From: JAWXCE01 sp033764775
GTDB lineage: Bacteria > Pseudomonadota > Alphaproteobacteria > Rhizobiales > Rhodomicrobiaceae
Direction of reading: 5' to 3'
Assembly: GCA_033764775.1 (NCBI GenBank)
Contig: JANRIQ010000014.1
Span: 28,948 to 92,947 of the forward strand
DNA length: 64,000 bases
This document shows, piece after piece, positions 29,188-38,118 of this stretch. The position numbers and the translations under genes were made by a program. Within the stretch, counting starts at the first letter, position 1. Each line of letters begins with the position of its first letter. The notes beneath the pieces are model-generated. The model was not told the DNA's origin. It saw only the letters and a program-made list of their open reading frames with translations, and made no database searches.

Positions 29188-29697
29188 TTAGAGCCGATAC
29201 CGGATCTGATCGCCCCAGAAGCGCTCCAAACGCTGCACGATCTGGTTGAAGATGCGAAAGTCCGCTACGGACACGCCGCCGACCTTTTCGATCATGGTGA
29301 GTTGGCGCTCGAACAGCTTGTTCACCAACTGGCACACCTCCTTGCCTTTCGGCGTGAGGTGAACGCGCACCGAGCGACGGTCAGTCGGCGAGCGTTTGTG
29401 GTGGATATAGCCGCTGTGGACCAGCTTTTTCAGATTATACGACACGTTCGAGCCAAGGTAATACCCGCGCGTGCGGAGTTCGCCGGCGGTCAACTCGGCG
29501 TCGCCGATGTGAAACAGAAGCAAAGCTTGCACGCTGTTGACGTCGGTGCGGCCAATTCGCTCGAACTCATCCTTGATGACGTCCAGCAACAGGCGGTGTA
29601 CGCGCTCGATCATGCGGATGGCGGACAGATACTGCGCTTTTAGGGCCTGCTCGTCCACACTCGCATCGACCCGCGCAAAATCCAGGGCGACACTCAT
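29188..29697 (-). CDS. ldtR: MarR-family regulator LdtR
   Basis: This winged-helix MarR protein (169 residues) has the recognition region TAGELRTRGYYLGSNVSYNLKKLVHSGYI and wing KRSPTDRRSVRVHLT, which match the alphaproteobacterial LdtR subgroup. LdtR is known to control an adjacent L,D-transpeptidase and stress tolerance. The ATG at 29697 has AGAGG five bases upstream, and a GTG at 29703 is an alternative. The 60 bases upstream are very AT-rich and carry two CTTAAG/TTAAGAGG-like elements that may serve autoregulation. Confidence 0.88.
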   Translation of the reverse strand: MSVALDFARVDASVDEQALKAQYLSAIRMIERVHRLLLDVIKDEFERIGRTDVNSVQALLLFHIGDAELTAGELRTRGYYLGSNVSYNLKKLVHSGYIHHKRSPTDRRSVRVHLTPKGKEVCQLVNKLFERQLTMIEKVGGVSVADFRIFNQIVQRLERFWGDQIRYRL

Positions 29698-29944
29698 TGA
29701 CACCTCTTAAGGTTGCATTTTTTAGCTTATTACCACTTTAAGAGGTTATTGGCTAATACGTATTTAACATACGTGCAAAAATCGCGACTTTTTCAACCTC
29801 CGATAGAGAAAGAAAGGCCCCGGGGGAAAGCCGAGCGACCTTGCTGCGTCTAGTGCATGGGAGTTATCCACAGAAGCGCCTGCGCGCTGGGCGCCCCGCG
29901 GAGCATCCTGGGAATTTCGCGACGCATCGCTGGCGAAAAACAAC

Positions 29945-30934
29945 TCAATCGACCAGCGTCCAGTGGTCTTGCAAGGCAAGTTCGGCGCTGTCGAGCGGAG
30001 CCGCAAGCGCCTCATATTGGGCGCGGGTGAGCGACGCATGGCCGAGGCCGCCGCGCGCGATGATGCGCGCGACCAGGCGATAATCGCGCGCCAGCGCATC
30101 CCGTAGCCCCAGATTGTCGCGCAGCGCGAACAGGGTCAGCGTCAAGCCAGCTGGGTTTTGCGCGCGCAGGCGGGCCGCGACCGACGCGGCCCACGGCGCG
30201 TCGTCGCCGGACACCCTGTCCAGCAGCTGGACGATGTCGTCGACGGTCTCGCCGCTGAAGCAATGGTCGATGACCGGCTGTCGGCGCAGCAGGCCGCTTT
30301 CGCCCGGCTCGACGTGAAGAGCCTCCAGAAACGGGTCGATAGGCTCGCCCTCGGCCAGCGCCTCGCGCACGGCGTCGAAGCGGTCGGCCCCGGCGCATTG
30401 CGTGACGATCCCGAGCATGCACGCATCGGCTGGAGTCAACTCGGCTCCTGTGAGCGCCGCATAAACGCCAGCGCACCCGGGCGCGCGGTTTAAAAAGACG
30501 GTGGCCCCGGCGTCGGGGAAAAGGCCGTCTCCAGCCTCCGGCAAGGTCAGGCGGAAATTCTCAGCGGCGACGCGGTGGGTGCCGTAAACGCATAGGCTCG
30601 CCGCCGCGCCGCCGCGAAGGCGGGCGTTTATGAGCGAAACGGTCGGTTTGGTGAAGCACTGCAGCGTCCACACCTGTTGATAAAGCGCGGCCACTGCGGC
30701 GAGGGTCTGGTCCGCGTCCTCCATGGAGGAGAGGCGCGAGCCCAGATCCGAGCCGCCGAAAAAGGTCTCGCCGGCGCTTTGCTGCGCGAAGCCGTAAATC
30801 CGGGGCGACCGCGCCCATTTATGACGGTGCGCGTCCAGCGCTTTGGCCTCGGCGAGCGGGTCGGCGGCCAGTCCCAGCCATGCGAGGCCAGCGCGGCCGA
30901 TTTCTTCAAACGATGGGCGCATGGCGTCCCGCAT
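29945..30934 (-). CDS. 3-Hydroxyisobutyryl-CoA hydrolase-like crotonase
   Basis: The crotonase core is recognisable. NARLRGGAAASLCVYGTHRVAAENFRL forms an oxyanion region, and LPEAGDGLFPDAGATVFLNRAPG aligns with the PETxxGxFPDxG signature of 3-hydroxyisobutyryl-CoA hydrolases, including the catalytic glutamate. The N-terminal 45 residues differ from the usual enoyl-CoA hydratase start. At 329 residues it fits the ECH_2 group. It stands alone with AAGGAA before the ATG. The exact acyl-CoA is not certain. Confidence 0.75.
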   Translation of the reverse strand: MRDAMRPSFEEIGRAGLAWLGLAADPLAEAKALDAHRHKWARSPRIYGFAQQSAGETFFGGSDLGSRLSSMEDADQTLAAVAALYQQVWTLQCFTKPTVSLINARLRGGAAASLCVYGTHRVAAENFRLTLPEAGDGLFPDAGATVFLNRAPGCAGVYAALTGAELTPADACMLGIVTQCAGADRFDAVREALAEGEPIDPFLEALHVEPGESGLLRRQPVIDHCFSGETVDDIVQLLDRVSGDDAPWAASVAARLRAQNPAGLTLTLFALRDNLGLRDALARDYRLVARIIARGGLGHASLTRAQYEALAAPLDSAELALQDHWTLVD

Positions 30935-31114
30935 GGGCTTTTCCTTTTCGAGACGTTTTAAAAGCGGATGGGCGGGCGGAGATGGATACGCGCACCGCAT
31001 TGGCGCGTTCGAATGGACGCATATTCGCTTTCATCAAAAACAATCGCGTTTTAGGAGCTATATGTGGAGAGAACCGACTTGCCAAGCGGCCCGCCGTCGC
31101 GCCGGAGTGGAGTA

Positions 31115-32080
31115 ATGATGCATACGCACTGGCGCGTCATGGCCATCGCGGCCCTCATCGCGGCCGCAAACCCGGCGCTGGGGCAGAGCGCAACGCCAAG
31201 CGCCCCCTCCAAGCCGGGCGAACGCAGCGCAAAAGCTCCAGCCCCCGCGCCGCCGGCCGCCCGAGCGCCCGCACCATCGCCGCCCGCGCCACCGTCGCCG
31301 CCCGCCGCACCCGCGCAACCGGCCGCGCCGCTGGGTCCGCCCCCTCCTCCCCAGTGGAGCGCAGGCGAGATCGAGGAGGCGGAGCTCGAATGCTCCCGTC
31401 TGCTGAAAGGTCTCGCCTTGCGCTTCCAGCCCGCTGGGCCGATCCGCGACGGGGTGTGCGGCGCGCCCGCGCCCATCTCGCTGCAAGGCTTAGCGAGCGA
31501 ACCGGGGCTGCAAATCCGCCCTGCCGCGACCGTCACTTGCCGCATGACGGCGGCCCTGCACGAATGGGTGACGAAGCATGTCCAACCGCGCGCTAAGGAG
31601 CTTCTGCACGCCAACATCGTGTCCATGACGAACGTGGCGTCCTACCACTGCCGCCATCGCTACGACGATCCGTTCCAGCGCATGAGCAATCACGCCTACG
31701 CCGGCGCGCTCGACATTTCAGAGTTCATGACCGCGAAGGGCGAGCGCATCAACGTGCTTGAGCACTGGCCGCTCGCCGACGAGCGATCACGCTTCCTGAA
31801 GGAGGTGCACAAAGGCGCGTGCCAGATTTTCGGCACCACGCTCGGGCCGGAGGCGAACGAGGCGCACAAAAACCACTTTCATTTCGACGTGCAGCCGCGC
31901 CGCAAGCCGTTCTGCGATGGGGTCAAGGACAAACCCGCGTTAGAGGCCGCGGCCCCTGTCCCGGTTGCGCCGCCCGCCAAACCTGCGACCGTCGCAGCGC
32001 CCGAAGCCGCGGCCGCCGCCCCCTCGGCCGCGCCCCCTGCGAAAGGCCGCGAGCGCAAAAAGCGCAAAAAACGGCGTTAG
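31115..32080 (+). CDS. Extensin-like C-terminal domain protein
   Basis: A signal peptide (cleavage near ALG|QSA) leads to a Pro/Ala-rich linker (residues 25-85). The extensin-like domain follows, with CSRLLKGLALRFQP, VTCRMTAALHEW, YHCRHR, SNHAYAGALDISEF and NHFHFD. The His/Asp residues of the last two motifs resemble a DD-peptidase-type metal site. A second Ala/Pro-rich tail ends in a basic cluster. It probably acts on or binds peptidoglycan in the periplasm, which is inference. Confidence 0.88.
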   Translation: MMHTHWRVMAIAALIAAANPALGQSATPSAPSKPGERSAKAPAPAPPAARAPAPSPPAPPSPPAAPAQPAAPLGPPPPPQWSAGEIEEAELECSRLLKGLALRFQPAGPIRDGVCGAPAPISLQGLASEPGLQIRPAATVTCRMTAALHEWVTKHVQPRAKELLHANIVSMTNVASYHCRHRYDDPFQRMSNHAYAGALDISEFMTAKGERINVLEHWPLADERSRFLKEVHKGACQIFGTTLGPEANEAHKNHFHFDVQPRRKPFCDGVKDKPALEAAAPVPVAPPAKPATVAAPEAAAAAPSAAPPAKGRERKKRKKRR

Positions 32081-32090
32081 CGCTCCCGCC

Positions 32091-32612
32091 TCACAAGCGC
32101 TTGCGGGAGGTCGGCGGCAGCGGCTTGCCGTCCGGGTACTCCGGAAACAGCATCTTGATTTGGGCGAGCGTCATGCGCGCCCCATCCACATAGCCCCATG
32201 CGCCGCCTTTTTCCCGCGCGCCGAGCTGGAAGTTCGTGCTCTCAATGCGCTGCCCGTTCGCAACGAACACCGCGTAAGTCGGCACGAGCACGAAATCGAC
32301 CTCGCCGGCCTTGAAAAACTCCGGCGGCTGCGGAAAGCGGAACTCGGCGATCTGGGCGCCCATGCCGCGGATCATCTCAGCCGCTTTCTCGATGCTGGCG
32401 CGCGCCGCCGCCTGCCCGCCCATCACCTTGATCACGCGCGGATGCATAATGCGCTCAACGGCGGCGGCATCGCCGTTGTAAAGTCCGCGCACCGCCGTCT
32501 CAACATCGCGCTGCACGGCCGCGCTCTCATCGCTGGCCGCCGTTGGGGCCGCGGCCCCGCAAAGGAACGCGACGACGAGAAAACCCGCGAGCCGAAAGTG
32601 TCGTGTATGCAT
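32091..32612 (-). CDS. Secreted NTF2-like (SnoaL/DUF4440) protein
   Basis: A signal peptide (residues 1-27, cleavage near TAA|SDE) precedes an NTF2-like cone fold (AVRGLYNGDAAAVERIMHPRVI, then VDFVLVPTYAVFVANGQRIES). The 173-residue length and AGGAG site eight bases before the ATG support the start. Such proteins bind small ligands or act as unspecified enzymes. It converges on the extensin-like gene and is divergent from hemB. Confidence 0.7.
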   Translation of the reverse strand: MHTRHFRLAGFLVVAFLCGAAAPTAASDESAAVQRDVETAVRGLYNGDAAAVERIMHPRVIKVMGGQAAARASIEKAAEMIRGMGAQIAEFRFPQPPEFFKAGEVDFVLVPTYAVFVANGQRIESTNFQLGAREKGGAWGYVDGARMTLAQIKMLFPEYPDGKPLPPTSRKRL

Positions 32613-32736
32613 GCCGCCATCTCCTGATCTCAAGCCGGCGTGCGTACACCGAAGCGCCTTCGAGAACAAGCGCGCAGCGTTGCGCAGTGGCGAGCGCGAT
32701 GCTATGCCTCGCGCTCGATCACGAGATGCGAAACCC

Positions 32737-33759
32737 ATGACCGTCAGCAAAGCACACGCCATGCCGCCCTCGGGATACCCGGCCACGCGGCTGCGACGCG
32801 TGCGGCAGGCGCCGTGGAGCCGCGCCATGGTGCGCGAGACCGTGCTCACCCCCGCCGACCTGATCTGGCCGCTGTTCATCATTGAGGGCAAGAACCAGCG
32901 CCAGCCCATCGCCTCTATGCCCGGCGTGGAGCGGCTGTCCATCGACCTCGCCGTCGCGGCGGCGGAGCAGGCGGCGAGCGCAGGGATACCCGCCATCGCG
33001 CTGTTCCCAAATACGGAGCGGGATTTGCGCGATGAAGCGGGCAGTGAAGCGTTCAACCCAGAGAATTTGGTGTGCCGCGCGGTGCGCGCCGTGAAGGCCG
33101 CCGTGCCGGAGATCGGGATCATTTGCGACGTGGCGCTCGACCCCTACACCATCCACGGCCATGACGGGCTGCTCATCAACGGCGAGATCGCCAACGACGA
33201 GACGGTCGACGCGCTCATCCGCCAATCGCTCGTGCAGGCGGAGGCGGGCTGCGACATTCTCGCGCCGTCGGACATGATGGACGGGCGCATTGGCGCGATC
33301 CGCCAGGCGCTCGAAGACGCAGGCCATACCAGCACGCTCATCATGGCCTATACAGCGAAATACGCCTCGGCGTTTTACGGCCCGTTCCGCGACGCGGTCG
33401 GCTCCGGCGGGCTTCTGAAGGGCGACAAGCGCACCTATCAGATGGACCCGGGCAACCGCGAGGAGGCGCTGCGCGAGGCGGAACTTGACCTCGCCGAGGG
33501 CGCCGACATGATCATGGTGAAGCCGGGCATGCCCTATCTCGACATCCTGCGCGAGGTGAAGGACGCCTTTGGCGCGCCGACCTTCGTCTATCAAGTGTCC
33601 GGCGAGTACGCGATGCTGATGGCCGCCGCGCAGAACGGCTGGCTCGACCGCGAGCGCGTGATGATCGAAAGCCTGACCGCGTTCAAGCGCGCGGGCGCCA
33701 GCGGCGTGCTCACCTATTTCGCGCTCGACGCCGCGCGTCTGCTGCGCAAGCTCGCATGA
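32737..33759 (+). CDS. hemB: Delta-aminolevulinic acid dehydratase (porphobilinogen synthase)
   Basis: The active-site lysines sit in AYTAKYASAFYGPFR and MVKPGMPYLD. The metal-site region reads DVALDPYTIHGHDG, where zinc-dependent enzymes have three cysteines. Aspartate and alanine here mark the zinc-independent type known from Bradyrhizobium relatives. It joins two 5-aminolevulinates to porphobilinogen in haem synthesis. The start at 32737 gives 340 residues, and a longer upstream frame has no family match. The stop overlaps the ilvA start (ATGA). Confidence 0.95.
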   Translation: MTVSKAHAMPPSGYPATRLRRVRQAPWSRAMVRETVLTPADLIWPLFIIEGKNQRQPIASMPGVERLSIDLAVAAAEQAASAGIPAIALFPNTERDLRDEAGSEAFNPENLVCRAVRAVKAAVPEIGIICDVALDPYTIHGHDGLLINGEIANDETVDALIRQSLVQAEAGCDILAPSDMMDGRIGAIRQALEDAGHTSTLIMAYTAKYASAFYGPFRDAVGSGGLLKGDKRTYQMDPGNREEALREAELDLAEGADMIMVKPGMPYLDILREVKDAFGAPTFVYQVSGEYAMLMAAAQNGWLDRERVMIESLTAFKRAGASGVLTYFALDAARLLRKLA

Positions 33760-34991
33760 CTGATTTCGCCGTCAGGTTTGGCGACATCGAAAACGCCGCC
33801 CGCCTCATCTCCGGCGTTGTTCTGCGCACGCCCACCTTGCCCGCGCCCAAGCTCTCCGCTCTCACCGGCGCTGACGTCTGGGTGAAATACGAGAACCTCC
33901 AGGTCACCGCATCGTTCAAGGATCGCGGCGCGCTGGTGAAGCTGCTCTCGCTCACGGACGAGGAGCGCGCCCGCGGCGTCATCGCCATGTCGGCCGGCAA
34001 CCACGCGCAGGCTGTCGCCTATCACGCGCGGCGGCTCGGCGCCCCCGCCACCATCGTCATGCCCGTGCGCACGCCCATCATCAAGGTGGCGAACACGGAA
34101 AGCTATGGCGCGCGCGTTGTGTTGGCGGGCGAGACCATCGCGGAGGCGCGCGAAAAGGCCGCCGAGATCGGCGAGGCTGAGGGCCTCACGCTCGTCCACC
34201 CCTACGACGACGCCGCCGTTATCGCAGGCCAGGGCACGCTGGCGCTCGAAATGCTGGCGGACCGCCCCGATCTCGACTGCGCCGTCATTCCCATCGGCGG
34301 CGGCGGCATGATCTCGGGCTGCGCCGTGGGGCTGAAGGCGTTGAAGCCGGAGATCGAGATCATCGGGGTCGAGGCGGCTTCCTACCCATCCATGAGCGCG
34401 GCGGTGCGCGGCGAGACGGCGGCGTGCGGCGGGCAGACGCTCGCCGAAGGCATCGCGGTGAAAACGCCGGGACGGTTGTGCGTGCCGATCGTAAAAGCGC
34501 TCGTCTCAGACATTCTCCTTGTGGACGAAACGGCGATCGAACGCGCCGTCGCCGCCTTCCTGACGCTGCAGAAGACCATGGCGGAGGGCGCGGGCGCGGC
34601 GGGGCTCGCCGCCCTATTAACGCAGCCGAAGCGGTTCGCCGGGCGTAAGGTTGGGCTTGTGCTCTGCGGCGGCAACATCGACAGCCGCGTGCTGGCCTCC
34701 ATCATGATGCGCGAGCTTGAGCGGCAGGACAAGGTGATCTCGCTCCGGCTTGTCATCGACGACCGGCCCGGGATGCTCGGCGCGATCGCCGCCTGCCTCG
34801 GCGAGCAGGGGGCGAACATCCTTGAGGTGTCGCATAGACGCATGTTGCTCGACGTGCCGGCCAAGGGCGCGATCCTTGAACTGCTGATCGAGGTGAAGGA
34901 CGCAAGCCACGGACGGGCGGTGATGACTGCGCTTGAGGCGGCGGGGCACCCTGTCACGCGCATCGCCCCGTCCTCGAGCGCCGACATATGA
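33756..34991 (+). CDS. ilvA: Threonine ammonia-lyase with ACT domain
   Basis: The PLP lysine is in TASFKDRGA (near residue 53), the phosphate-binding loop is IGGGGMISG (about residue 185), and SAGNHAQAVA is present. The C-terminal 80 residues form one ACT domain (VISLRLVIDDRPGMLGAIAA). The 411-residue enzyme deaminates threonine to 2-oxobutyrate for isoleucine. One ACT domain rather than two is the short form. Coupling to hemB by ATGA overlap is a conserved-looking but functionally unexplained pairing. Confidence 0.93.
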   Translation: MTDFAVRFGDIENAARLISGVVLRTPTLPAPKLSALTGADVWVKYENLQVTASFKDRGALVKLLSLTDEERARGVIAMSAGNHAQAVAYHARRLGAPATIVMPVRTPIIKVANTESYGARVVLAGETIAEAREKAAEIGEAEGLTLVHPYDDAAVIAGQGTLALEMLADRPDLDCAVIPIGGGGMISGCAVGLKALKPEIEIIGVEAASYPSMSAAVRGETAACGGQTLAEGIAVKTPGRLCVPIVKALVSDILLVDETAIERAVAAFLTLQKTMAEGAGAAGLAALLTQPKRFAGRKVGLVLCGGNIDSRVLASIMMRELERQDKVISLRLVIDDRPGMLGAIAACLGEQGANILEVSHRRMLLDVPAKGAILELLIEVKDASHGRAVMTALEAAGHPVTRIAPSSSADI

Positions 34992-35097
34992 TAAAAGGCG
35001 CGCCCATCGCCGATGACGCCGCTTGATCGCCTTTTGCAGTCTCGCCTAAACTGGTGCGGGCATCTCAAGGCGTGAACATCCAAGGCGCACACCAGCA

Positions 35098-35868
35098 GTG
35101 ACAGAGCAAAAGCGACGTTTCCCGGAATTCTACGTAACCGCGCCGCAGCCATGCCCTTACGTCCCGGGTCGGCTTGAGCGTAAGATTTTCACTCATCTGA
35201 CGCCCGACAAACCCCGCGCCGTGGTGGACAATCTGCTGAAGAACGGATTTCGCCGCAGCCAGAACATCGCCTACATGCCCTATTGCGACAAATGCGCGGC
35301 CTGCGTGAGCGTGCGCATCGTCGTCAATGAGTTCGAGCCGCGGCGCACTCTCAAGCGCATCTGGCGGCGCAACTGCGACCTTTCCGCCGCCCGCGTCGCG
35401 AGCGTGCCGACCTCCGAGCAATACTCGCTTTTTCGCGCCTATATCGACGCGCGCCACGGCGAGGGCGGCATGGCCGATATGTCGGTTTACGACTACTCGA
35501 TGATGGTGGCCGACAGCGCGGTCGACACATTCATCACCGAGTACCGCATGCGCCCGCGCTTTGGCTCCGCGCAGGACAATCCGGCTGAATGGCCGCTTGT
35601 CGCCGCGGCGTTGTGCGACAAGCTTTCGGACGGCGTTTCCATGGTTTACAGCTATTACGAGCCGGAGATGGAGGATCGTAGCCTCGGCAGCTACATGATC
35701 CTAGAGCATGTGGAGTTCGCCCGCCGACTGGGGCTGCCCTATGTGTATCTGGGCTATTGGATCGATGGCTCGCGCAAAATGGCCTACAAAGCGAAATTCA
35801 TGCCGCAGGAGCGGCTGAGGCCTTCCGGCTGGGTGCGCGCCCCCGCGACCAAGGCGAAAACCGGCTAG
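35098..35868 (+). CDS. bpt: Aspartate/glutamate leucyltransferase (arginyl-transferase family)
   Basis: The N-terminal ATE domain has RRFPEFYVTAPQPCPY and the CxxC pair in YCDKCAACVSVRI. The C-terminal GNAT-like domain contains YSYYEPEMEDRSLGSYMILEHVEFA and YLGYWIDGSRKMAYK, all diagnostic of Bpt. The enzyme adds leucine to N-terminal Asp/Glu for N-end-rule degradation. The start is GTG at 35098. It converges on the DUF2293-like gene with a 4-base overlap. Confidence 0.93.
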   Translation: MTEQKRRFPEFYVTAPQPCPYVPGRLERKIFTHLTPDKPRAVVDNLLKNGFRRSQNIAYMPYCDKCAACVSVRIVVNEFEPRRTLKRIWRRNCDLSAARVASVPTSEQYSLFRAYIDARHGEGGMADMSVYDYSMMVADSAVDTFITEYRMRPRFGSAQDNPAEWPLVAAALCDKLSDGVSMVYSYYEPEMEDRSLGSYMILEHVEFARRLGLPYVYLGYWIDGSRKMAYKAKFMPQERLRPSGWVRAPATKAKTG

Positions 35869-36158
35869 TCGCTCCCTATCCGGCGCCTCACGCCCCACGC
35901 CGCGAGCACGCGGTTCATGTCGTCGAGCACGAAGTGCCGGGCGCTGTCCTGATCATATCCATCCGCGAGCAGCGCGTCATAGTCGGTCAGCGCGTGGCGC
36001 ACATACGATGTCAGAGCCAGCCATGCAGCAGTCTCGGCGGAGGCCGGCTTGAGGCCCACGCTATCCTTTGCGAGATCGGCCACCGCGCCCAGCTCGTGCT
36101 TCGGGATGCGCGGCGCGAGCGTGCGAATGGCGTTTTCGATATCGGCCCGTGAGGCCAA
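35865..36158 (-). CDS. DUF2293-like small protein
   Basis: The 97-residue protein has the pattern APRIPKHELGAVADLAKDS followed by WLALTSYVRHALTDYDALLADGYDQDSARHFVLDDMN, which I associate with DUF2293 proteins of Hyphomicrobiales. No catalytic function is known. It overlaps bpt at the stops. Confidence 0.7.
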   Translation of the reverse strand: MASRADIENAIRTLAPRIPKHELGAVADLAKDSVGLKPASAETAAWLALTSYVRHALTDYDALLADGYDQDSARHFVLDDMNRVLAAWGVRRRIGSD

Positions 36159-36192
36159 GGCGTCCTCGCATGAAACGTTGCGACGCCAACGT

Positions 36193-36702
36193 TTAGCGCC
36201 CGCCGCGGTGAAAGACGACGGTTTTCACAACGCCGACGTCCGGCTCGCCGTCCGTCAGGTTGGCTTTCGCGATCTCCCAGCCGAACACCAGCGAATTTCC
36301 GGTTGAGGCCCAGATTTTCCCGTTCTCAAGCTGCATTTCGAGAAGCGTCATCTCAGGGTCGTTGCGGCCGTCGTACCACGCGGCGACGACCGGGCTCCAA
36401 TACTCGTCGATCTTTGCGTCCATCCGGTTCTCGCGCAGCTGGCCCATAACGCACGCGTGATAATCGTGATCGCGGCCGACAAGGCAAAACATCGCTTTCG
36501 CGCCGGCGCCGACCTGCTTGAAAAGGTCGGAGGACGTGCGGGTGAAGAACCATATGGAGTTTGTCCGCCGATCCGGTTGCGGCGCCATAGGCTGCAAGTG
36601 GTCGCGCATGTCAGTGAGGCCCAGAAGGCCCGCCTGCACGCGTTCAAGCTCGTCCCAGAATTGCTCCGCCGGGTTCGTCCGCGCCTTGTCGAGATCAGCC
36701 AT
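36193..36702 (-). CDS. Pyridoxamine 5'-phosphate oxidase-like (general stress protein 26) protein
   Basis: The split beta-barrel flavin-binding fold is indicated by NSIWFFTRTSSDLFKQV, KAMFCLVGRDHDYHACVMG and YWSPVVAAWYDGRNDPEMTLLEM, the typical order in GspA/GS26 proteins. ATG at 36702 has AGGAGA upstream. The 169-residue protein probably binds FMN or F420-like flavin in the cytosol, and its reaction is unknown. It is divergent from the N-hydroxylase-like gene. Confidence 0.82.
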   Translation of the reverse strand: MADLDKARTNPAEQFWDELERVQAGLLGLTDMRDHLQPMAPQPDRRTNSIWFFTRTSSDLFKQVGAGAKAMFCLVGRDHDYHACVMGQLRENRMDAKIDEYWSPVVAAWYDGRNDPEMTLLEMQLENGKIWASTGNSLVFGWEIAKANLTDGEPDVGVVKTVVFHRGGR

Positions 36703-36883
36703 GCTCGTCTCCTGATGTGTCGTTGTCGCGATCAAACGGCGCGGGCGCGCAGGAGGTTCCTGGCCGGGTGGCGAAACGGGGCGGCCGGAACCCACACGCC
36801 GAGCGCCACGTTGCTTGCTCAACAGATGCAACAAGGAGGGTGCGGTAATCGGGCTGCGGCGTGGTTTATCGCGCTGCGAAACG

Positions 36884-37537
36884 ATGAACCAGACGGACGA
36901 TTTGATCGCATCCATTCGCGCGCCGGCGTTTCCCTGCGTCGGCGCTAAAGCTGCGGTGAAACGCGGCCAAATTCTCATTCACGAGGCGGGGCTGTTCACA
37001 GCTGGCGAGGACGACGCGGAGACGTTGGGCGTCGTGCGCCGCTTCGTAGCCGATTATCGCGCGTCGCCGACGCTGTTCAAGAGCCTCGTGATCCGTTTCA
37101 GCGGACCACGCGACTTAAGCGAGGCCGGCTTCGAGCGTGCGCTCTGGCGCAGATTGCAAGCGCTGCACGCCCTCGATGGCGAGCCGTGGGACGCGCGCGT
37201 CTCGAACGACGCCGACCACGAGAGTTTTGGTTACAGCCTTGCAGGTGAAGCGTTTTTCATCATCGGGCTGCACCCGAACGCGGCGCGGGCGTCGCGGCGC
37301 GCGCCGACGCCGACGCTCGTGTTCAACCTTCATGACCAGTTCGAGAGGCTGCGCGCCGACGGCCGCTATGACGCCATGCGCGACGCGATCCGCAAGCGTG
37401 ATGAAGCGTTCTGTGGTCGCGGCAACCCCATGCTGCGCGATTTCGGGGAGGCCTCGGAGGCCCGGCAATACAGCGGCCGGGACGTTCCGCCCCAGTGGCG
37501 CTGCCCGTTCCGCGCCAAAGCGGGCGGCCCCCGGTGA
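36884..37537 (+). CDS. YqcI/YcgG-family haem-dependent N-hydroxylase-like protein
   Basis: The 217-residue protein carries FPCVGAKAAVKRG near the start, then NDADHESFGYSLAGEAFFIIGLHPNAARASRR, PTLVFNLHDQFERLR and a C-terminal WRCPF. These are landmarks of the YqcI/YcgG family, which includes GntA, the haem-dependent N-hydroxylase acting on a guanidino compound in guanitoxin synthesis. The stop overlaps the GTG start of a DUF1989 gene, so both act together. The substrate here is unknown and a guanidino compound is a hypothesis. Confidence 0.78.
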   Translation: MNQTDDLIASIRAPAFPCVGAKAAVKRGQILIHEAGLFTAGEDDAETLGVVRRFVADYRASPTLFKSLVIRFSGPRDLSEAGFERALWRRLQALHALDGEPWDARVSNDADHESFGYSLAGEAFFIIGLHPNAARASRRAPTPTLVFNLHDQFERLRADGRYDAMRDAIRKRDEAFCGRGNPMLRDFGEASEARQYSGRDVPPQWRCPFRAKAGGPR

Positions 37538-38118
37538 TCCGCATCGAGCCGCGATCCGGCGCGGCGTTCAGCATGAAACGGGGCGAACATCTCACCGTCA
37601 CCGACATCCTGGGCGAGCAGGTCTCCGACCTGATCGCCTACAACGCCGCCGACCCGTCCGAGGCGCTCTCGCAAGGACGCACTTTCGACTACCTGAGCCG
37701 AATATTCTTGACCGCCGGAGACCAGCTTTACTCGACTGAGAGCCGCCCGATGCTGACCATCCTGGAGGACACGGTCGGCCGGCACGATTTCCTCCTGACG
37801 CCGTGCAACGCTGACACGTTCCGCATCATCTACGCCGACGAGGCGCCGCATCGTGGCTGCGAGGGCAATCTGCGCGCAGCGCTCGCCGAACAGGGCCTCG
37901 CGGTGGGCCGCATCCCCACTTGTTTCAATGTTTTCATGAATGTGCGCGTTGACGGCGAGACGGGCGCCATTGCCGTGGCGCCGCCCTTGAGCCGCGCCGG
38001 CGACCGCATCACCTTTCGCGCCGATATGGATCTGATCGTCGGCCTCACCGCTTGCTCGGCTCTGCAAAGCAACAACTTCGCCTTCAAGCCGATCGGGTAC
38101 GAGATCACGGGCGGCTAG
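37534..38118 (+). CDS. DUF1989 (urea-carboxylase-associated/CgdAB-type) protein
   Basis: Starting at GTG 37534 (GTGA overlap with the preceding stop), the 194-residue protein contains DILGEQVSDLIAYN, STESRPMLTILEDTVGRHDFLLTPCN, PTCFNVFMNV and FRADMDLIVGLTACSA, all typical of DUF1989. Two subunits of this family form carboxyguanidine deiminase in guanidine breakdown. The cysteine in the final DLIVGLTACS motif and the nearby acidic residues are candidate metal or catalytic residues. Only one such gene is present, so it may be a homomeric relative. Confidence 0.82.
   Translation: MIRIEPRSGAAFSMKRGEHLTVTDILGEQVSDLIAYNAADPSEALSQGRTFDYLSRIFLTAGDQLYSTESRPMLTILEDTVGRHDFLLTPCNADTFRIIYADEAPHRGCEGNLRAALAEQGLAVGRIPTCFNVFMNVRVDGETGAIAVAPPLSRAGDRITFRADMDLIVGLTACSALQSNNFAFKPIGYEITGG

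Noticed and set aside
29864..29872. Chromosomal origin, from a perfect DnaA box TTATCCACA
   Set aside because: A single box with no second copy, no AT-rich unwinding region and no origin genes; one match in 64 kb is near chance.
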